A DNA stretch of 64,000 nt, taken from assembly GCA_937949945.1 (NCBI GenBank), contig CALFEQ010000153.1, positions 70,741 to 134,740 on the forward strand. The letters run 5' to 3'. Within the stretch, counting starts at the first letter, position 1. Each line of letters opens with the position of its first letter. The notes beneath the pieces were generated by a model. That model was not told the origin of the DNA. It saw nothing but the letters and a program-made list of their open reading frames with translations, and did not search any database. Shown one piece after another: positions 1-8,972 of this stretch. The DNA comes from an uncultured Myxococcales bacterium (GTDB lineage: Bacteria; Myxococcota_A; Polyangia; Polyangiales; Polyangiaceae). A program made the translations under genes and the position numbers.

Positions 1-2
1 AC

Positions 3-722
3 GCGGCGCTCGCCTCGACGACGACCGCGGCGCGCCGCGTGGCGGGCCGCACGGCCCCCATGCTGCTCGCGGTCTGGCTCCTCGGGACGGCCGGCGTGGC
101 GTTCCTCGGCGTGCGGAACTGGCCGCTCTTGTTGCTCGAGATGCTGCTCGTCGTCCTGGGCGGCGCGCTCATGCTGCTCTACGCGCGAGGGCATCGCGCG
201 CTCGCGGTCTGGGCGTTTCTCGTGCTCTCGAACGGCATGGCCGTGGGCGTGGCGGCGGCGTTCACGTGGTTCGTGGTCGTCCCGGGGATCCTCGCATTCA
301 TCGCGGTCAGCTATGCGCTCGTGAACCGTCCGGCGGCCTGGTACCGCGAGCACCAGCCCGTGATGCGCCACATCCGCGCCGCGACGCTCGCCCTCGGCCC
401 GCTGGGGATCGTCGCCGTCATTCTGCTCGAGGCGCTCGGGCTCGTTCCTCCCTCCGTCGTGTTCCGGGAGGGGAACATCGTCATCGTTCCGCGCGTCGTG
501 GAGTTCCCCGAGGCGCCGACGATCGTGTTTCTCGCCATCGCGAACATCGCCCTCGTCGTCGGGCCGGCGTACCTCGTCTTCCGTCACCGCGATGCGCTCT
601 TCGAGATGGAGCGCCGGGTGTTCGACCTCGCGGCGCGTCTGCGCGAGCTCGTCCCGGCCGAGGCGCGACGAGCCGCGCCGAGCATCACGCCGGTGGAGAG
701 CGACGCCGACCGCCGGTCGTAG
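3..722 (+). CDS. Polytopic membrane protein, 5' end outside window
   Basis: The reading frame is open through the left edge, so this is probably the C-terminal part of a larger protein; an internal GTG at 39 would give 227 residues if the gene really starts here. The visible part has about five hydrophobic segments separated by short Arg-rich loops, then an amphipathic, charged tail of about 45 residues (after the segment ending near 580). No enzymatic motif is visible. The Ser/Thr kinases elsewhere in this window (1565-3577 and 36327-37988) carry similar multi-helix membrane regions, so a kinase membrane tail is a reasonable guess, but the deciding part is missing. It converges on the lipoprotein gene ending at 744, with only 21 bases between the stops. 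Confidence 0.7.
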   Translation, partial: AALASTTTAARRVAGRTAPMLLAVWLLGTAGVAFLGVRNWPLLLLEMLLVVLGGALMLLYARGHRALAVWAFLVLSNGMAVGVAAAFTWFVVVPGILAFIAVSYALVNRPAAWYREHQPVMRHIRAATLALGPLGIVAVILLEALGLVPPSVVFREGNIVIVPRVVEFPEAPTIVFLAIANIALVVGPAYLVFRHRDALFEMERRVFDLAARLRELVPAEARRAAPSITPVESDADRRS

Positions 723-743
723 GCGTCGCCGCCGCTCGTCGCC

Positions 744-1523
744 CTACCGGAGGACGAGGTTGTCGATCTTCACGGTGAGGGCCGGCGTGGGGCCTCCATC
801 CGTCAGTGCTCCCAGCTCGAGGCTCAGGCCGTTCAGAGGGCCGCTCAGGGTAGGGCCGAACAGGACCGCGACGGTCTTGCCGTCGAACGCGACCTCCACG
901 AGGCCATTCGTCGCGTCGAACTTCGCGTGAAAGCCGACGTGAACCCAGGTCCGCAGCGGTATCGGCGCGACGGCGCTGCGTTCCTGCGGCACGCTGCGAA
1001 TGACCGCGTTGAGGCCATTTTCGCCGAACGACAGCCCCACGAAGCCCGTCACGTTGCCATTGCCGTGCGCGCTGAGGCCGAGGATCGTGCCGAAGCTCGG
1101 GCTCTCGAAGTCGCCCGTGTCGATCCACGCGTCGAACTCGAGGACGAACTCGGTCTGACCAGGGGACTGTCTGTTCAGGATCACGCGCGCCGTTCTCGGT
1201 CCGGCGCCCGAGGCAGCGGGAAGTTGTGCGAGCAGCGCCTTACCGGTGCAGTCCTCGACCTCACGCACGGTCCCGTGGGTCAACTGAGTGAACCAGGGCG
1301 ACGCGATCGTGTCGAAGGTCTCGCAAAAAAGGGCGCCGTTCGGACAGACGAAGGGGCCACACGCGAGGGACGTGCCGGCGTCCGTCGCTCCACCGTCGTC
1401 GTTCGGCACGCCCGCGTCGTCGGGCAAGGACGCCGGAGGCGATGCGTCGTCGGTGCCGAACGGCGTGCATCCGACGATTGCGGTCGCGAGCGCCACGACC
1501 GTCCCGACCACCCCATGCGGCAT
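744..1523 (-). CDS. Lipoprotein with LamG/concanavalin-like domain
   Basis: 259 residues from an ATG at 1523. The N-terminus is a lipoprotein signal (hydrophobic stretch ending in AIVGC, Cys near residue 21), followed by an Asp/Gly/Pro-rich linker of about 35 residues. The rest starts with a short Cys-containing segment (ACGPFVCPNG) and then alternating beta strands of the type seen in LamG/concanavalin-like jelly rolls, ending in a strand reading KIDNLVLR. Such domains usually bind sugars or proteins at the cell surface; the ligand cannot be read from sequence. It lies 41 bases downstream of the kinase gene and may be co-transcribed with it. A longer open frame continues upstream but only overlaps the kinase gene in another frame. 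Confidence 0.8.
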   Translation of the reverse strand: MPHGVVGTVVALATAIVGCTPFGTDDASPPASLPDDAGVPNDDGGATDAGTSLACGPFVCPNGALFCETFDTIASPWFTQLTHGTVREVEDCTGKALLAQLPAASGAGPRTARVILNRQSPGQTEFVLEFDAWIDTGDFESPSFGTILGLSAHGNGNVTGFVGLSFGENGLNAVIRSVPQERSAVAPIPLRTWVHVGFHAKFDATNGLVEVAFDGKTVAVLFGPTLSGPLNGLSLELGALTDGGPTPALTVKIDNLVLR

Positions 1524-1564
1524 CGCTCGTCCCACGCCATGGAGCGTAACAGACCTGAGGAAGA

Positions 1565-3577
1565 TCAGCGGGGCTCGCGCGGCGCTCGCTCGAGAAAGAG
1601 CGACACGAAGGCCGCGAGCGCGACGACTCCGGCGACGGCGAAGACGAAGGCCCACCAATCGGTGCGTAGCGTCACGCCGACGGCCGCGGCGACGGCGACG
1701 ACGGACACGATCACGAAGCGGCGGAGGTGAGGGGCCCATGCGCCGGCCGAGATGGCCGCGAGGATGAACAGGTCGGTCGCGCCGATGACGTTCAGCGGCG
1801 TGCGCGCGCTCCAACCGACGAGGCGGTTGGCGAGCCACAGGGCGAGCATGAGCGCGACGCCGAGCACCAGGCGTCGATTCACCGCCGTCGCGAACAGCTT
1901 GGCGCGGCCGATGGCGATCGCGAGCCAGATCGCGACGTTCATGAGCGCGACCATCGACACCATGTTCGCGTGCGTGATCGCCTCCATCCCTGCGCGCGAA
2001 AGAAACGCCGTCGAGACGGCCAGCAGCGGAAGCAAGAGGAGCAGGACGAGCGCGCGCTGCCGGGCGCCCACGCGGAGATCCATGTCGCGCTCGATCCGTT
2101 CGAGCGTCGCCTTCTGCTTCCGTGCTCTCTGCTCGGCCTCCTCGACGAGCGCGACGAGGTCGGACGGCGGTGGTGTCTGCGGACCGCCCGTCTCCGCGAG
2201 CTGAGCGAGCGCGGCGCGAGCGCCCACGGCGTCGCCCTGCGCGATCTCGACGCGGACGGCCGCCACGAGGACGCGCAAGAGACCCTCTCGCGCGATGGGG
2301 TTGGACGGCCATTCGCGCAGCGCCTGCTCGTAGCCGAAGCGGCACTCGGACAGGAGCGCGAGGAGCCGGTTCTCGGCGTCGCGGTCGGTCCGCGTTTCGT
2401 CGGCGACGCGGCGCTCGAGCTCCTCGACGAGCGGGCCGAGCCGCTTGCAGAGCTCGATGCTCGATCGATGCCGGAGGTAGTCCGACAGCGCGCGGCGGAA
2501 GTCGAGGACGCTCTCGAAGCGATCCTTCGGGTCGACGGCGCAGGCGCGGTTGCAGATCGCCGCGAGCTCGCTCGGCACCTCCGGCCCGTAGGTCGCCGGC
2601 GCGGAGATCGTCGCCGCCGCGAGCACCTCGCCGAGGTCCTTGCCCTTGTGCCTGGGCTCGCCCGTCAGGATCGCGTGGAGCGTGGCGCCGAGGAGGTAGA
2701 CGTCCGTGCGTTCGTCGATGCGCGAGAGGTCGCCCGAGGCCATCTCGGGCGCCATGTAGCTCGCGGTTCCGGCGAGCTCGATGCCCTTCGCGCTGGCGAT
2801 CCGCTCCTTCCGGATCGCGACACCCCAGTCGACGACGTAGACCTCGCCGAACGCGCCGACCATGACGTTGCTCGGCTTGATGTCGCGGTGGATGACGCCG
2901 CGCGAGTGCGCGTAGTGGATGCCGTCGCAGACGCGCATCAGGACGTTGATGTTCGCGACGAGGCGCTGCGACGGATCGGGCTCGATGCGCGCCCACGCTT
3001 CGTGCGTCGGATCCTCGAGGAGACGGCTCCACGGGACGCCCTCGACCTTCTTCATGACGAGGATCGGGCGCCCGTACGCGTCGCTGCCGAGCGCGTGGAC
3101 GGGGACGATGTTCGGGTGAGCGAGCGAGCCGGTGACGAGCGCCTCGGCGAGGAGCATCTCGCTCGCGCGTGCGACGTCCCCGTCGTCGCGCACGATCTTC
3201 ACGGCCACCTCGCGTCCGAGCGAGCGCTGGTGCACCGTGAGCACGCGACCCATGCCGCCTTCGCCGAGGACCTCCTTCACGACGTAGTCCACGTGCTCGG
3301 GCGCGTCGTCCTCGGTCGCGGCGACGTCGATGCGTGGCAGGCGCGTGGGGGGACCCTTCTCACGAGCGATCGCGGCCGCCCTGCCTTGGCCGTCGACGCG
3401 CGTCGTCATCGCGCGCAGCGCGTCGGGCGTGATGGTCTCCCTCGCGTCGAGGGTCGGCTCGAGCCCGAGCTCGCGCATCAGCGTCTCGACGAGGTTCGCA
3501 GGATCGCCGCCCTCCGCCGCCGAGACGGAGACGAGCCGGTCCTCTCGCTGTCGGTCTCCGTCGCTCACGGCGTGCAC
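1565..3577 (-). CDS. Ser/Thr protein kinase with C-terminal membrane domain
   Basis: 670 residues from a GTG at 3577. A Hanks-type kinase domain spans about residues 97-370: glycine loop GEGGMG (105-110), Lys127 in VAVK, catalytic HRDIKPSN (Asp232), and DWG in place of DFG (250-252), a variant seen in other bacterial kinases. An alpha-helical region of about 130 residues follows, then five or six transmembrane helices from about 509 to 660. The kinase is therefore predicted cytoplasmic and tethered by its C-terminus, with no extracellular sensor domain visible. The first 90 residues are poorly structured and the start is not certain; an ATG at residue 34 is an alternative. It phosphorylates Ser/Thr in unknown targets. 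A lipoprotein gene follows 41 bases downstream. Confidence 0.92.
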   Translation of the reverse strand: MHAVSDGDRQREDRLVSVSAAEGGDPANLVETLMRELGLEPTLDARETITPDALRAMTTRVDGQGRAAAIAREKGPPTRLPRIDVAATEDDAPEHVDYVVKEVLGEGGMGRVLTVHQRSLGREVAVKIVRDDGDVARASEMLLAEALVTGSLAHPNIVPVHALGSDAYGRPILVMKKVEGVPWSRLLEDPTHEAWARIEPDPSQRLVANINVLMRVCDGIHYAHSRGVIHRDIKPSNVMVGAFGEVYVVDWGVAIRKERIASAKGIELAGTASYMAPEMASGDLSRIDERTDVYLLGATLHAILTGEPRHKGKDLGEVLAAATISAPATYGPEVPSELAAICNRACAVDPKDRFESVLDFRRALSDYLRHRSSIELCKRLGPLVEELERRVADETRTDRDAENRLLALLSECRFGYEQALREWPSNPIAREGLLRVLVAAVRVEIAQGDAVGARAALAQLAETGGPQTPPPSDLVALVEEAEQRARKQKATLERIERDMDLRVGARQRALVLLLLLPLLAVSTAFLSRAGMEAITHANMVSMVALMNVAIWLAIAIGRAKLFATAVNRRLVLGVALMLALWLANRLVGWSARTPLNVIGATDLFILAAISAGAWAPHLRRFVIVSVVAVAAAVGVTLRTDWWAFVFAVAGVVALAAFVSLFLERAPREPR

Positions 3578-3616
3578 CGCGATGCTACTCGACTCGCGAG
3601 GCGGCTGTATGCGGTG

Positions 3617-3653
3617 CTCGGCAGATCGGCCGAGCGCCGACCGACGCCGGTCG
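3617..3653 (-). terminator. Possible hairpin terminator
   Basis: Two adjacent short stem-loops, CTCGGC/GCCGAG (3617-3634, 6-nt loop) and CGACCG/CGGTCG (3638-3653, 4-nt loop), lie downstream of the lipoprotein gene that ends at 3682 on the minus strand. There is no U-run, and in DNA this rich in GC short stems arise by chance, so this is weak evidence. Confidence 0.25.
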
Positions 3654-3681
3654 CCCGGCGCCGGTCGCGGTTACTTCTCGG

Positions 3682-4269
3682 TCACTGCTTCGTGTAGGTG
3701 AAGACGTCCGTGTCGTGCTCCGGATCGAACATGACGAGCGTGCCGCCGTTCGCCGTGTAGGGCAGGACGACCTGCGGCGCACCCGCCGGGCACTCCAGCG
3801 TCAGCGTGAGGTTCGAGCCGTCCGTCGTGTACGTCCCGGCGAAGCGCTGCTCCTCCGCGTTCGCGTCCGCCGTGAGCGCCTCGAACTTCCCGCCCTCGAA
3901 CTTCCAGACGCGGCGGCGGGTGTTCTCGTCCGGCGAGGACGGCGGATAGACCTCGTGCTTCGTGAGGACGTACGTGCCGTCCTCGATCGTGCCGCCTTGA
4001 GGCGTGGGCTTCGGCTCGCCGCCCGCGACCTCGCCGACTTGATCGCCGGTGGCCTCGAGCGTGTTGCACGCGCCGTCGGGGTTTTCGTTCGAGCCAGAGT
4101 CGGTCTCCGAGGACGTGCCCGAGTCGGTGGTCGTCCCGGCATCGACCTGCGTGCCGGACGTCCCCGAGGAGCCGCCGCTGCCATCCGAATCGTCGCTCGA
4201 GCAGGCGACGACGGAGCAGGCGACCGTCAGACCGACCAAAGCAAAGAACGACACGAAGCTGATACGCAT
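3682..4269 (-). CDS. Lipoprotein with META/lipocalin-like small beta domain
   Basis: 195 residues from the ATG at 4269, chosen because an AGGAGTAGAAGGATC ribosome-binding sequence precedes it and a lipoprotein signal follows directly (MRISFVSFF..., lipobox SVVAC with Cys24). After the Cys comes a Ser/Gly/Thr/Asp-rich linker of about 45 residues typical of myxobacterial surface lipoproteins. The remaining 125 residues read as a beta-rich fold (GTIEDGTYVLTKHEVY... FAGTYTTDGSNLTLTLEC...). The pattern resembles lipocalin-like 'how much is left unexplained' domains that bind small ligands, but no family can be assigned with confidence. An in-frame extension to 4437 is open but lacks any signal sequence and was rejected. 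Confidence 0.8.
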   Translation of the reverse strand: MRISFVSFFALVGLTVACSVVACSSDDSDGSGGSSGTSGTQVDAGTTTDSGTSSETDSGSNENPDGACNTLEATGDQVGEVAGGEPKPTPQGGTIEDGTYVLTKHEVYPPSSPDENTRRRVWKFEGGKFEALTADANAEEQRFAGTYTTDGSNLTLTLECPAGAPQVVLPYTANGGTLVMFDPEHDTDVFTYTKQ

Positions 4270-4471
4270 GATCCTTCTACTCCTGTGCATGCGGCGAGCT
4301 GCCGCGAGCGTGCACCAAACCGAGGTTCGGCCGAAAAGGCAAGCCCGTTCCGCGGCAACGATGTCGCCCTCACGCACGAGCTCGCACGCGACGCGCGCGC
4401 GACGCGCGCGCGACGTGTGAGCGGCGGACATCCGCACGGCACGGCCGCGCGACGACGACTAGACTCTCGGG

Positions 4472-4900
4472 GTGAGCAAGGCCTTCACGAAAGAAGACGA
4501 GCAGACCGGGTTCGTTCCGCCGAGCTCGGAGATGATCGCGATCCCGAAAGGGCCGTTCCGGATCACCGCGACGGGGGCACGTCTCGCGGCTGCGCACCCG
4601 GACCCGCGGGTGCGTGAAGCGCTCGCGCGCGCCGAGAAGCTACCCCCCGTCACGCATCCGGAGCGCGCCGCCATCGGCGTCACGGTCCGCGTGCGCAGCG
4701 CAGGAGGACCGCCGAAGCAGAAGGAGCGCATCTACCGCCTCGTTCCTGCCGAGGAGCGCGCGCTGCTCGGTGAGGGGTGCAGCGTCGAGGGACCGATCGG
4801 CAGCGCCCTGCTCGGCGCGAAGGTGGGGGACGTCCGAGAGGTCACGCTCCCGCGCGGCGTCGAGGAGCTCGAGGTCGTCGCGCTGCACGGCGAGTCGTAG
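4472..4900 (+). CDS. Short GreA/GreB-type C-terminal domain protein
   Basis: 142 residues from a GTG at 4472. The last 75 residues match the FKBP-like C-terminal domain of transcription elongation factors GreA/GreB: a beta strand AIGVTVRVRS, then YRLVPAEE, and the signature GSALLGAKVGDVREV near the end. The N-terminal part is unlike GreA: instead of a long acidic-tipped coiled coil of about 75 residues it has a Pro-rich 30-residue lead and one short helix-like segment (ITATGARLAA... REALARAEKL). The acidic tip that stimulates RNA cleavage therefore seems to be missing, so it may be an RNA-polymerase secondary-channel binder of the Rnk/Gfh type. It is a single gene, divergent from the lipoprotein at 3682 and convergent with the amylase at 4913. 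Confidence 0.82.
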   Translation: MSKAFTKEDEQTGFVPPSSEMIAIPKGPFRITATGARLAAAHPDPRVREALARAEKLPPVTHPERAAIGVTVRVRSAGGPPKQKERIYRLVPAEERALLGEGCSVEGPIGSALLGAKVGDVREVTLPRGVEELEVVALHGES

Positions 4901-4912
4901 CGCCGTGTCGGC

Positions 4913-7279
4913 TCACTGCGCGACGAAGATCGCGGCCTCGCCCGCGCCGATCGAGACGGTGAGGGTGCTGCCTGCGCTCGTCGCGGAGCCCTTGCCGAGC
5001 GGGCTCGACCATCCGGCGACTCCGCCGAGCGAGAGGGCGCTCGCGTCGATCGAGCGGCCGACGACGTCGCCGCCGCGGTTGACGACGACGACGGCGATCT
5101 CCTTCGGACCCGTCTGGTACGCGTAGACCCAGAGGTCCGCTTCGGCGAGCAGCGTCTTGCGCTCGCCGCGACGCAGCGCCTTCGACGCCGTGCGGACGGC
5201 GCCGAGCTTGCGCACCCACTCGCGCAGGTCGAGCTGCGCCGGCGTCAGTGCCGGCGGCTGCGTGCCGGGCTTCGCCATCTCGAGGTGGCCGAGGCCTTCG
5301 CCGAAGAGCATGTTGCGGCGCATGTCCGGATCGGCGCCGCCTCCGAACGCGACCTCGTCGCCCTGGTAGAGGTACGGTACGCCCGGCATCGTGTAGAGCA
5401 CCGTGAGCGCGCGCTTGAGCCGCACGTAGACCTGCGGGTCGTCGTACGCGAGCGGCGGGAGCTGCTCGTCGCGGCAGCCGCTCGCCCACGTGCAGCCGAG
5501 CCTGCCCCAGTCCTTCGCCGCGATGCTCGCGATGCGCGGGTTGTCGTGTCCGTTGAGGAAGCGGACGTGGCGGTTGCCGGGGCGGTAGCGGGTCTCCGCC
5601 TTTCGGAGCTCGCCCTCCACCTCGTGGAGGGGCTTGTCGCCGCTGACGAGCCCGTCGGCCATGTTGTGGCGCGTGGGGAAGTCGAACTGCCCGTCGAGCG
5701 CCGTCGGACCGGTGTACGCGTCGATCCACTCGAAGCCGTTCGCGAAGTGCTCGCCGAAGAAGGTTCCGCTGTCGAACTCGCCGACCGCGGTCTCTCCGAC
5801 CATGAAGATGCGCGCGCCGCCTTGCTCGAACCGGCGCGAGAGCTCGGCGCGCATGTTGTAGATGCTGTTCGCCTCGACGTGCTTGACCGCGTCGACGCGG
5901 AAGCCGTCGAGATCGAAGGCGGCGATCCAGTTGACGGCGTCCGCGATGAACTGCTTCTCGGCGCCGCGCTGGGTCCAGTCGATGTCGGGCAGGTACGGCT
6001 GGAACAGGCACTCGAAAGGTCGCACGCTCCATCCGCAGCCGTTCGCGTCGTCACCGCACTGGCAGACCTTGCGGAACCAGCTCGGGTGCGCCGACACGTA
6101 CTCGTGGTCGTCGTGGACCTGGTTGTTGATCAGGTCGAGCAGCACGCGGATCCCGCGCCGGTGCGCCTCGGCGACGAACGCTCGGAGCGCCGCGTCGCCG
6201 CCGAACCGCGGCTCGACCTCGCGCGCGCGGATCGGCCAGTAGCCGTGGTACGCGCTGTACTTCTGCCCGCCGTCGCCGAAGTGCCACTTGTCGGTCTGTC
6301 GGTTCAGGGGCGAGAGCCAGATCGTGCGGACGCCGAGCTTCTCGAAGTAGCCCGTCTTCATCACCTCGAGGGCGCCCTGCAGATCGCCGCCGTGCCAGTC
6401 GGCGTCGTAGTGGACCGGATCGCCGATCGGCGCGTCGTTCGATTTGTCGCCGTTCGCGAACCGATCGATGAGCAGCATGTAGAGGATGCCGTCGCGGTAG
6501 TCGAACGGCTCGTCCTCGACCCAGAAGGGCAGATCGATCGGCTCCGACTCGCGACCCTTCTCGTCGAAGGCGCGGATCGAGAGCGTGTGCTTCCCTTTCG
6601 CGAGGCCCTCGAAGGAGAAGTCGACCGCCCCTGCGCTCGCGTCGATCGCGAACGACCCGTCCGGCACCGCGTCGTTGTCGAGGCTCGCCTTGACGCGCTC
6701 GGGCCGGGCGCCGTCGGCCGCGCCCCGGACGGTGATGCGCACCTTCATCGAGCCGCTGGCGTTCACGTCGACCCGGCCGGCGAGCGTCTCCGGACCGGCG
6801 TCGCACGTCGGCAGGACGAAGCCCGAGTTCATCTGGCCGCCGACGATCTTCCGGTAGCGCGCCTTCGGATCGAGCTTCCACTGCCCGTCGACGATGAGCT
6901 TGTACGCGTAGAGCGTGCCCGCGGCGAGGCTCGGGCCGGGCTCGAGCGTGATCTCGTGCGCGTCGCCGTTCTTCGTGAGCGGCACCGCACCGTCGGCCCA
7001 CGCCGGCGTCGTGTGCTCGCCGGCGAGCTTCACGTCGTTGCCGCCTCCTTCCCAGCGGATCGTGAGGGTGCACTCGCGCTTCGCGAACGTCGTGCCCTCG
7101 TCGAACACGATGTCCGTCTCGATCTTGCCGTTCGGGCCGGGCGTGCCGTCCTTCTCGCCGATCTTTCCCGAGTCCGGGCCGGGCGGCTCGGGGCGGCCCG
7201 TGCCCTCCGAGTCGGAGGCACACGCGCCGAGGAAGACGGCGCCGAGGACGAGAGAAGAGAGGACGAGGCACGGCTTCAT
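4913..7279 (-). CDS. GH13 alpha-amylase-family lipoprotein
   Basis: 788 residues. Lipoprotein signal with lipobox FLGAC (Cys20). Residues about 55-255 hold two beta-sandwich regions, the first with an amylase-associated N-domain pattern (KLAGEHTTPAW... AYKLIVDGQWKLDP), as in cyclomaltodextrinases/neopullulanases. The catalytic barrel runs from about 260 (ILYMLLIDRFANGD) and carries the GH13 signatures: region I DLINNQVH (Asp382), nucleophile Asp463 in GFRVDAVKH, acid/base Glu496 in MVGETA, and His578-Asp579 in FLNGHDNPR. In region I the usual NH pair is NNQVH, a small deviation. A C-terminal beta domain follows. It likely hydrolyses alpha-1,4-glucans outside the cell or in the periplasm. A second GH13 lipoprotein and a maltoporin-like protein lie within 6 kb. 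Confidence 0.95.
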   Translation of the reverse strand: MKPCLVLSSLVLGAVFLGACASDSEGTGRPEPPGPDSGKIGEKDGTPGPNGKIETDIVFDEGTTFAKRECTLTIRWEGGGNDVKLAGEHTTPAWADGAVPLTKNGDAHEITLEPGPSLAAGTLYAYKLIVDGQWKLDPKARYRKIVGGQMNSGFVLPTCDAGPETLAGRVDVNASGSMKVRITVRGAADGARPERVKASLDNDAVPDGSFAIDASAGAVDFSFEGLAKGKHTLSIRAFDEKGRESEPIDLPFWVEDEPFDYRDGILYMLLIDRFANGDKSNDAPIGDPVHYDADWHGGDLQGALEVMKTGYFEKLGVRTIWLSPLNRQTDKWHFGDGGQKYSAYHGYWPIRAREVEPRFGGDAALRAFVAEAHRRGIRVLLDLINNQVHDDHEYVSAHPSWFRKVCQCGDDANGCGWSVRPFECLFQPYLPDIDWTQRGAEKQFIADAVNWIAAFDLDGFRVDAVKHVEANSIYNMRAELSRRFEQGGARIFMVGETAVGEFDSGTFFGEHFANGFEWIDAYTGPTALDGQFDFPTRHNMADGLVSGDKPLHEVEGELRKAETRYRPGNRHVRFLNGHDNPRIASIAAKDWGRLGCTWASGCRDEQLPPLAYDDPQVYVRLKRALTVLYTMPGVPYLYQGDEVAFGGGADPDMRRNMLFGEGLGHLEMAKPGTQPPALTPAQLDLREWVRKLGAVRTASKALRRGERKTLLAEADLWVYAYQTGPKEIAVVVVNRGGDVVGRSIDASALSLGGVAGWSSPLGKGSATSAGSTLTVSIGAGEAAIFVAQ

Positions 7280-7398
7280 CGGGCGGGCGGCAGACGTACC
7301 TCAGGGAAGAGTTACGGGCAAGGCACAGCCGCCCGTTTCCAGGGGTCTCGGGAGCGTCCCACGACGGCTCTTCTCCCTGGGCGCGGGGCCGGCGGGCG

Positions 7399-8085
7399 TC
7401 AGTCGACGCGCGCGCGGAGCTCGATCTTCGCCTTCACCTCCCAGTCGAGAGGCGGCGGCTGGTCGGTCCGCTTCCAGGAGCCGCTCGCTTCCCAGCCTGC
7501 TTCCGTCTTGACCAGATCGATCGCCAGCGCCGTCTTCGGCTGATTCGTCGCGGCACCTTGGAAGGCGAGGCTCACGCCGGAGGGCGTCGGCGTCGCGGTC
7601 GTGAGCGCGAAGGTCTGGTCCGCGGGATCCATCGGCGGGTGAGGGCAGGGCGGTACCGACGTCTCGAAGACCGAGTTCTTCACCGTCGCGCCGATCACGT
7701 CTCCGTCGTCGCGCACCGTGACCTCGATGCGGACGTTCTTCAACGCGATCGTGTACTCGCAGTAAGGCTCGCCGCCGAACGTCACCGGCTCCGTCTCCGC
7801 GATCGTGCCGAGGTACGTCGTGGCCGGTGGCCCCGGGTCGATCGGCATGCTCGGCTCCAGCGTCGGCTCTTCCTCCGTGGGAGCGCCGGCGTCTCGCTTC
7901 CCGCTTCCGCGGGTGCTCGTGAGCGGACGCGGAGCGGGCGGCTCGTCGCTCGCGCAAGCCGCGATCGACGAGCACGCCGCGACGATCACGGCCGCGGAGG
8001 ACGCGCCGGCGAGGAACGGTGCGATCCGACGCCAAAATCCCGTGCGAGAGAGCGACGATCCCGTCGGGCGCTGGTGAGCCTTCAC
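7399..8085 (-). CDS. Lipoprotein of unknown function
   Basis: 228 residues. An Arg-containing n-region and hydrophobic core lead to two candidate lipoboxes (IVAAC, Cys38; SIAAC, Cys44), and a Pro/Glu/Asp-rich linker follows. The mature part (from about residue 88) is beta-rich and has a Cys pair (YCEYT, PPCPHPP). No family was recognised. It sits 119 bases upstream of the amylase gene on the same strand, so it may be expressed with it, although the gap is long enough for a separate promoter. Confidence 0.75.
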   Translation of the reverse strand: MKAHQRPTGSSLSRTGFWRRIAPFLAGASSAAVIVAACSSIAACASDEPPAPRPLTSTRGSGKRDAGAPTEEEPTLEPSMPIDPGPPATTYLGTIAETEPVTFGGEPYCEYTIALKNVRIEVTVRDDGDVIGATVKNSVFETSVPPCPHPPMDPADQTFALTTATPTPSGVSLAFQGAATNQPKTALAIDLVKTEAGWEASGSWKRTDQPPPLDWEVKAKIELRARVD

Positions 8086-8207
8086 TTCACCCTAATTTGT
8101 ACGCTGCTCGGAGCGCCGCGCCAAAGGGCTTGCGCTCGTATACGGGATCGTCGCGTTGGGGCGGGACGGCTCGCCCGCGGAGCCGGCCGCCTCGAGCGCG
8201 TCCCGTC

Positions 8208-8972
8208 TCAGCGCACGTGCTCGGTCGCGCGGACGTCGACGGAGGTCGTCCGCGACGCGGGCGACTTCGCGAAGATGAAGAAGATCGCCGCCGCGAGCGA
8301 GATGACGGCCGCCCAGATGCCGAGGACGAGCCAGCTCGTTCGATCGCGTGCGACGGGGCGCCCTCCTTCGCGCAGCTCCACGATGGCCTGTGCGACTTCG
8401 GGCGTGATCCGCTCGCGCACGCCCGAGCGTACGGGCGGGACGTGCTCTTCGAGCTGAGAAGGCGAGGCCCAATCCTCCGACCACGCGCTCGACGTCGCGT
8501 CCGTCGCATCGCCGTTCGGCGCGCCTGGGTCGGGGGGCGCGAAGGACGGGAGGGAGAGCGGGAGATCGAGCTCGTCGAGCTCGCCGTTCACGAACGTCGC
8601 TTTCGGCGGGACGGTGCTCTTCGGGCTCGGGCCCATGGCGGCGAGGTCGGGCAGCTCGGGCTCGAGGGGCGCCAGCGCGTCGTCCTTCGTGCGATCGATT
8701 GGCAAGAGCAGGCCCTTCGCGATCGCGGGGACGGTCGCGTCGAGCGTCGGGTCTTCGTCCCATCCAGGCGCGAAGGCGCGCGCGAGAAGCCGAGCGTTCG
8801 ACTCCGCGCTCACGACGCGCGTGCTCTCGTCGATCTCCAGGGCATCGGCGAGGTCCATCGCCGCGAGAGCAGCCGTGAGCTCGCTCCGCGCGAACTTCAG
8901 CGTCGGCGGAGGTTCCTCCACGGCCCTCGGCGACGATCCGAGGTCCTCTACGGTGACGGTGGGTGGCGACAT
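8208..8972 (-). CDS. Hypothetical protein with C-terminal membrane anchor
   Basis: 254 residues from the ATG at 8972; the open frame continues to 9296, but the extra 108 residues are Arg/Pro-rich and look non-coding. The first 200 residues are acidic and Pro/Ala/Asp-rich with a few helices (LTAALAAMDLADAL; TPEVAQAIVELREG) and no signal peptide. A single transmembrane helix (about 213-236, WLVLGIWAAVISLAAAIFF) lies near the end, with a short polar tail. It would thus be a tail-anchored inner-membrane protein with a cytoplasmic N-terminus. No family was recognised and no strong ribosome-binding site is visible. Confidence 0.6.
   Translation of the reverse strand: MSPPTVTVEDLGSSPRAVEEPPPTLKFARSELTAALAAMDLADALEIDESTRVVSAESNARLLARAFAPGWDEDPTLDATVPAIAKGLLLPIDRTKDDALAPLEPELPDLAAMGPSPKSTVPPKATFVNGELDELDLPLSLPSFAPPDPGAPNGDATDATSSAWSEDWASPSQLEEHVPPVRSGVRERITPEVAQAIVELREGGRPVARDRTSWLVLGIWAAVISLAAAIFFIFAKSPASRTTSVDVRATEHVR

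Noticed and set aside
4390..4411. Two copies of GACGCGCGCGC upstream of the Gre-like gene
   Set aside because: Only two short units in GC-rich DNA; no regulatory meaning can be supported.
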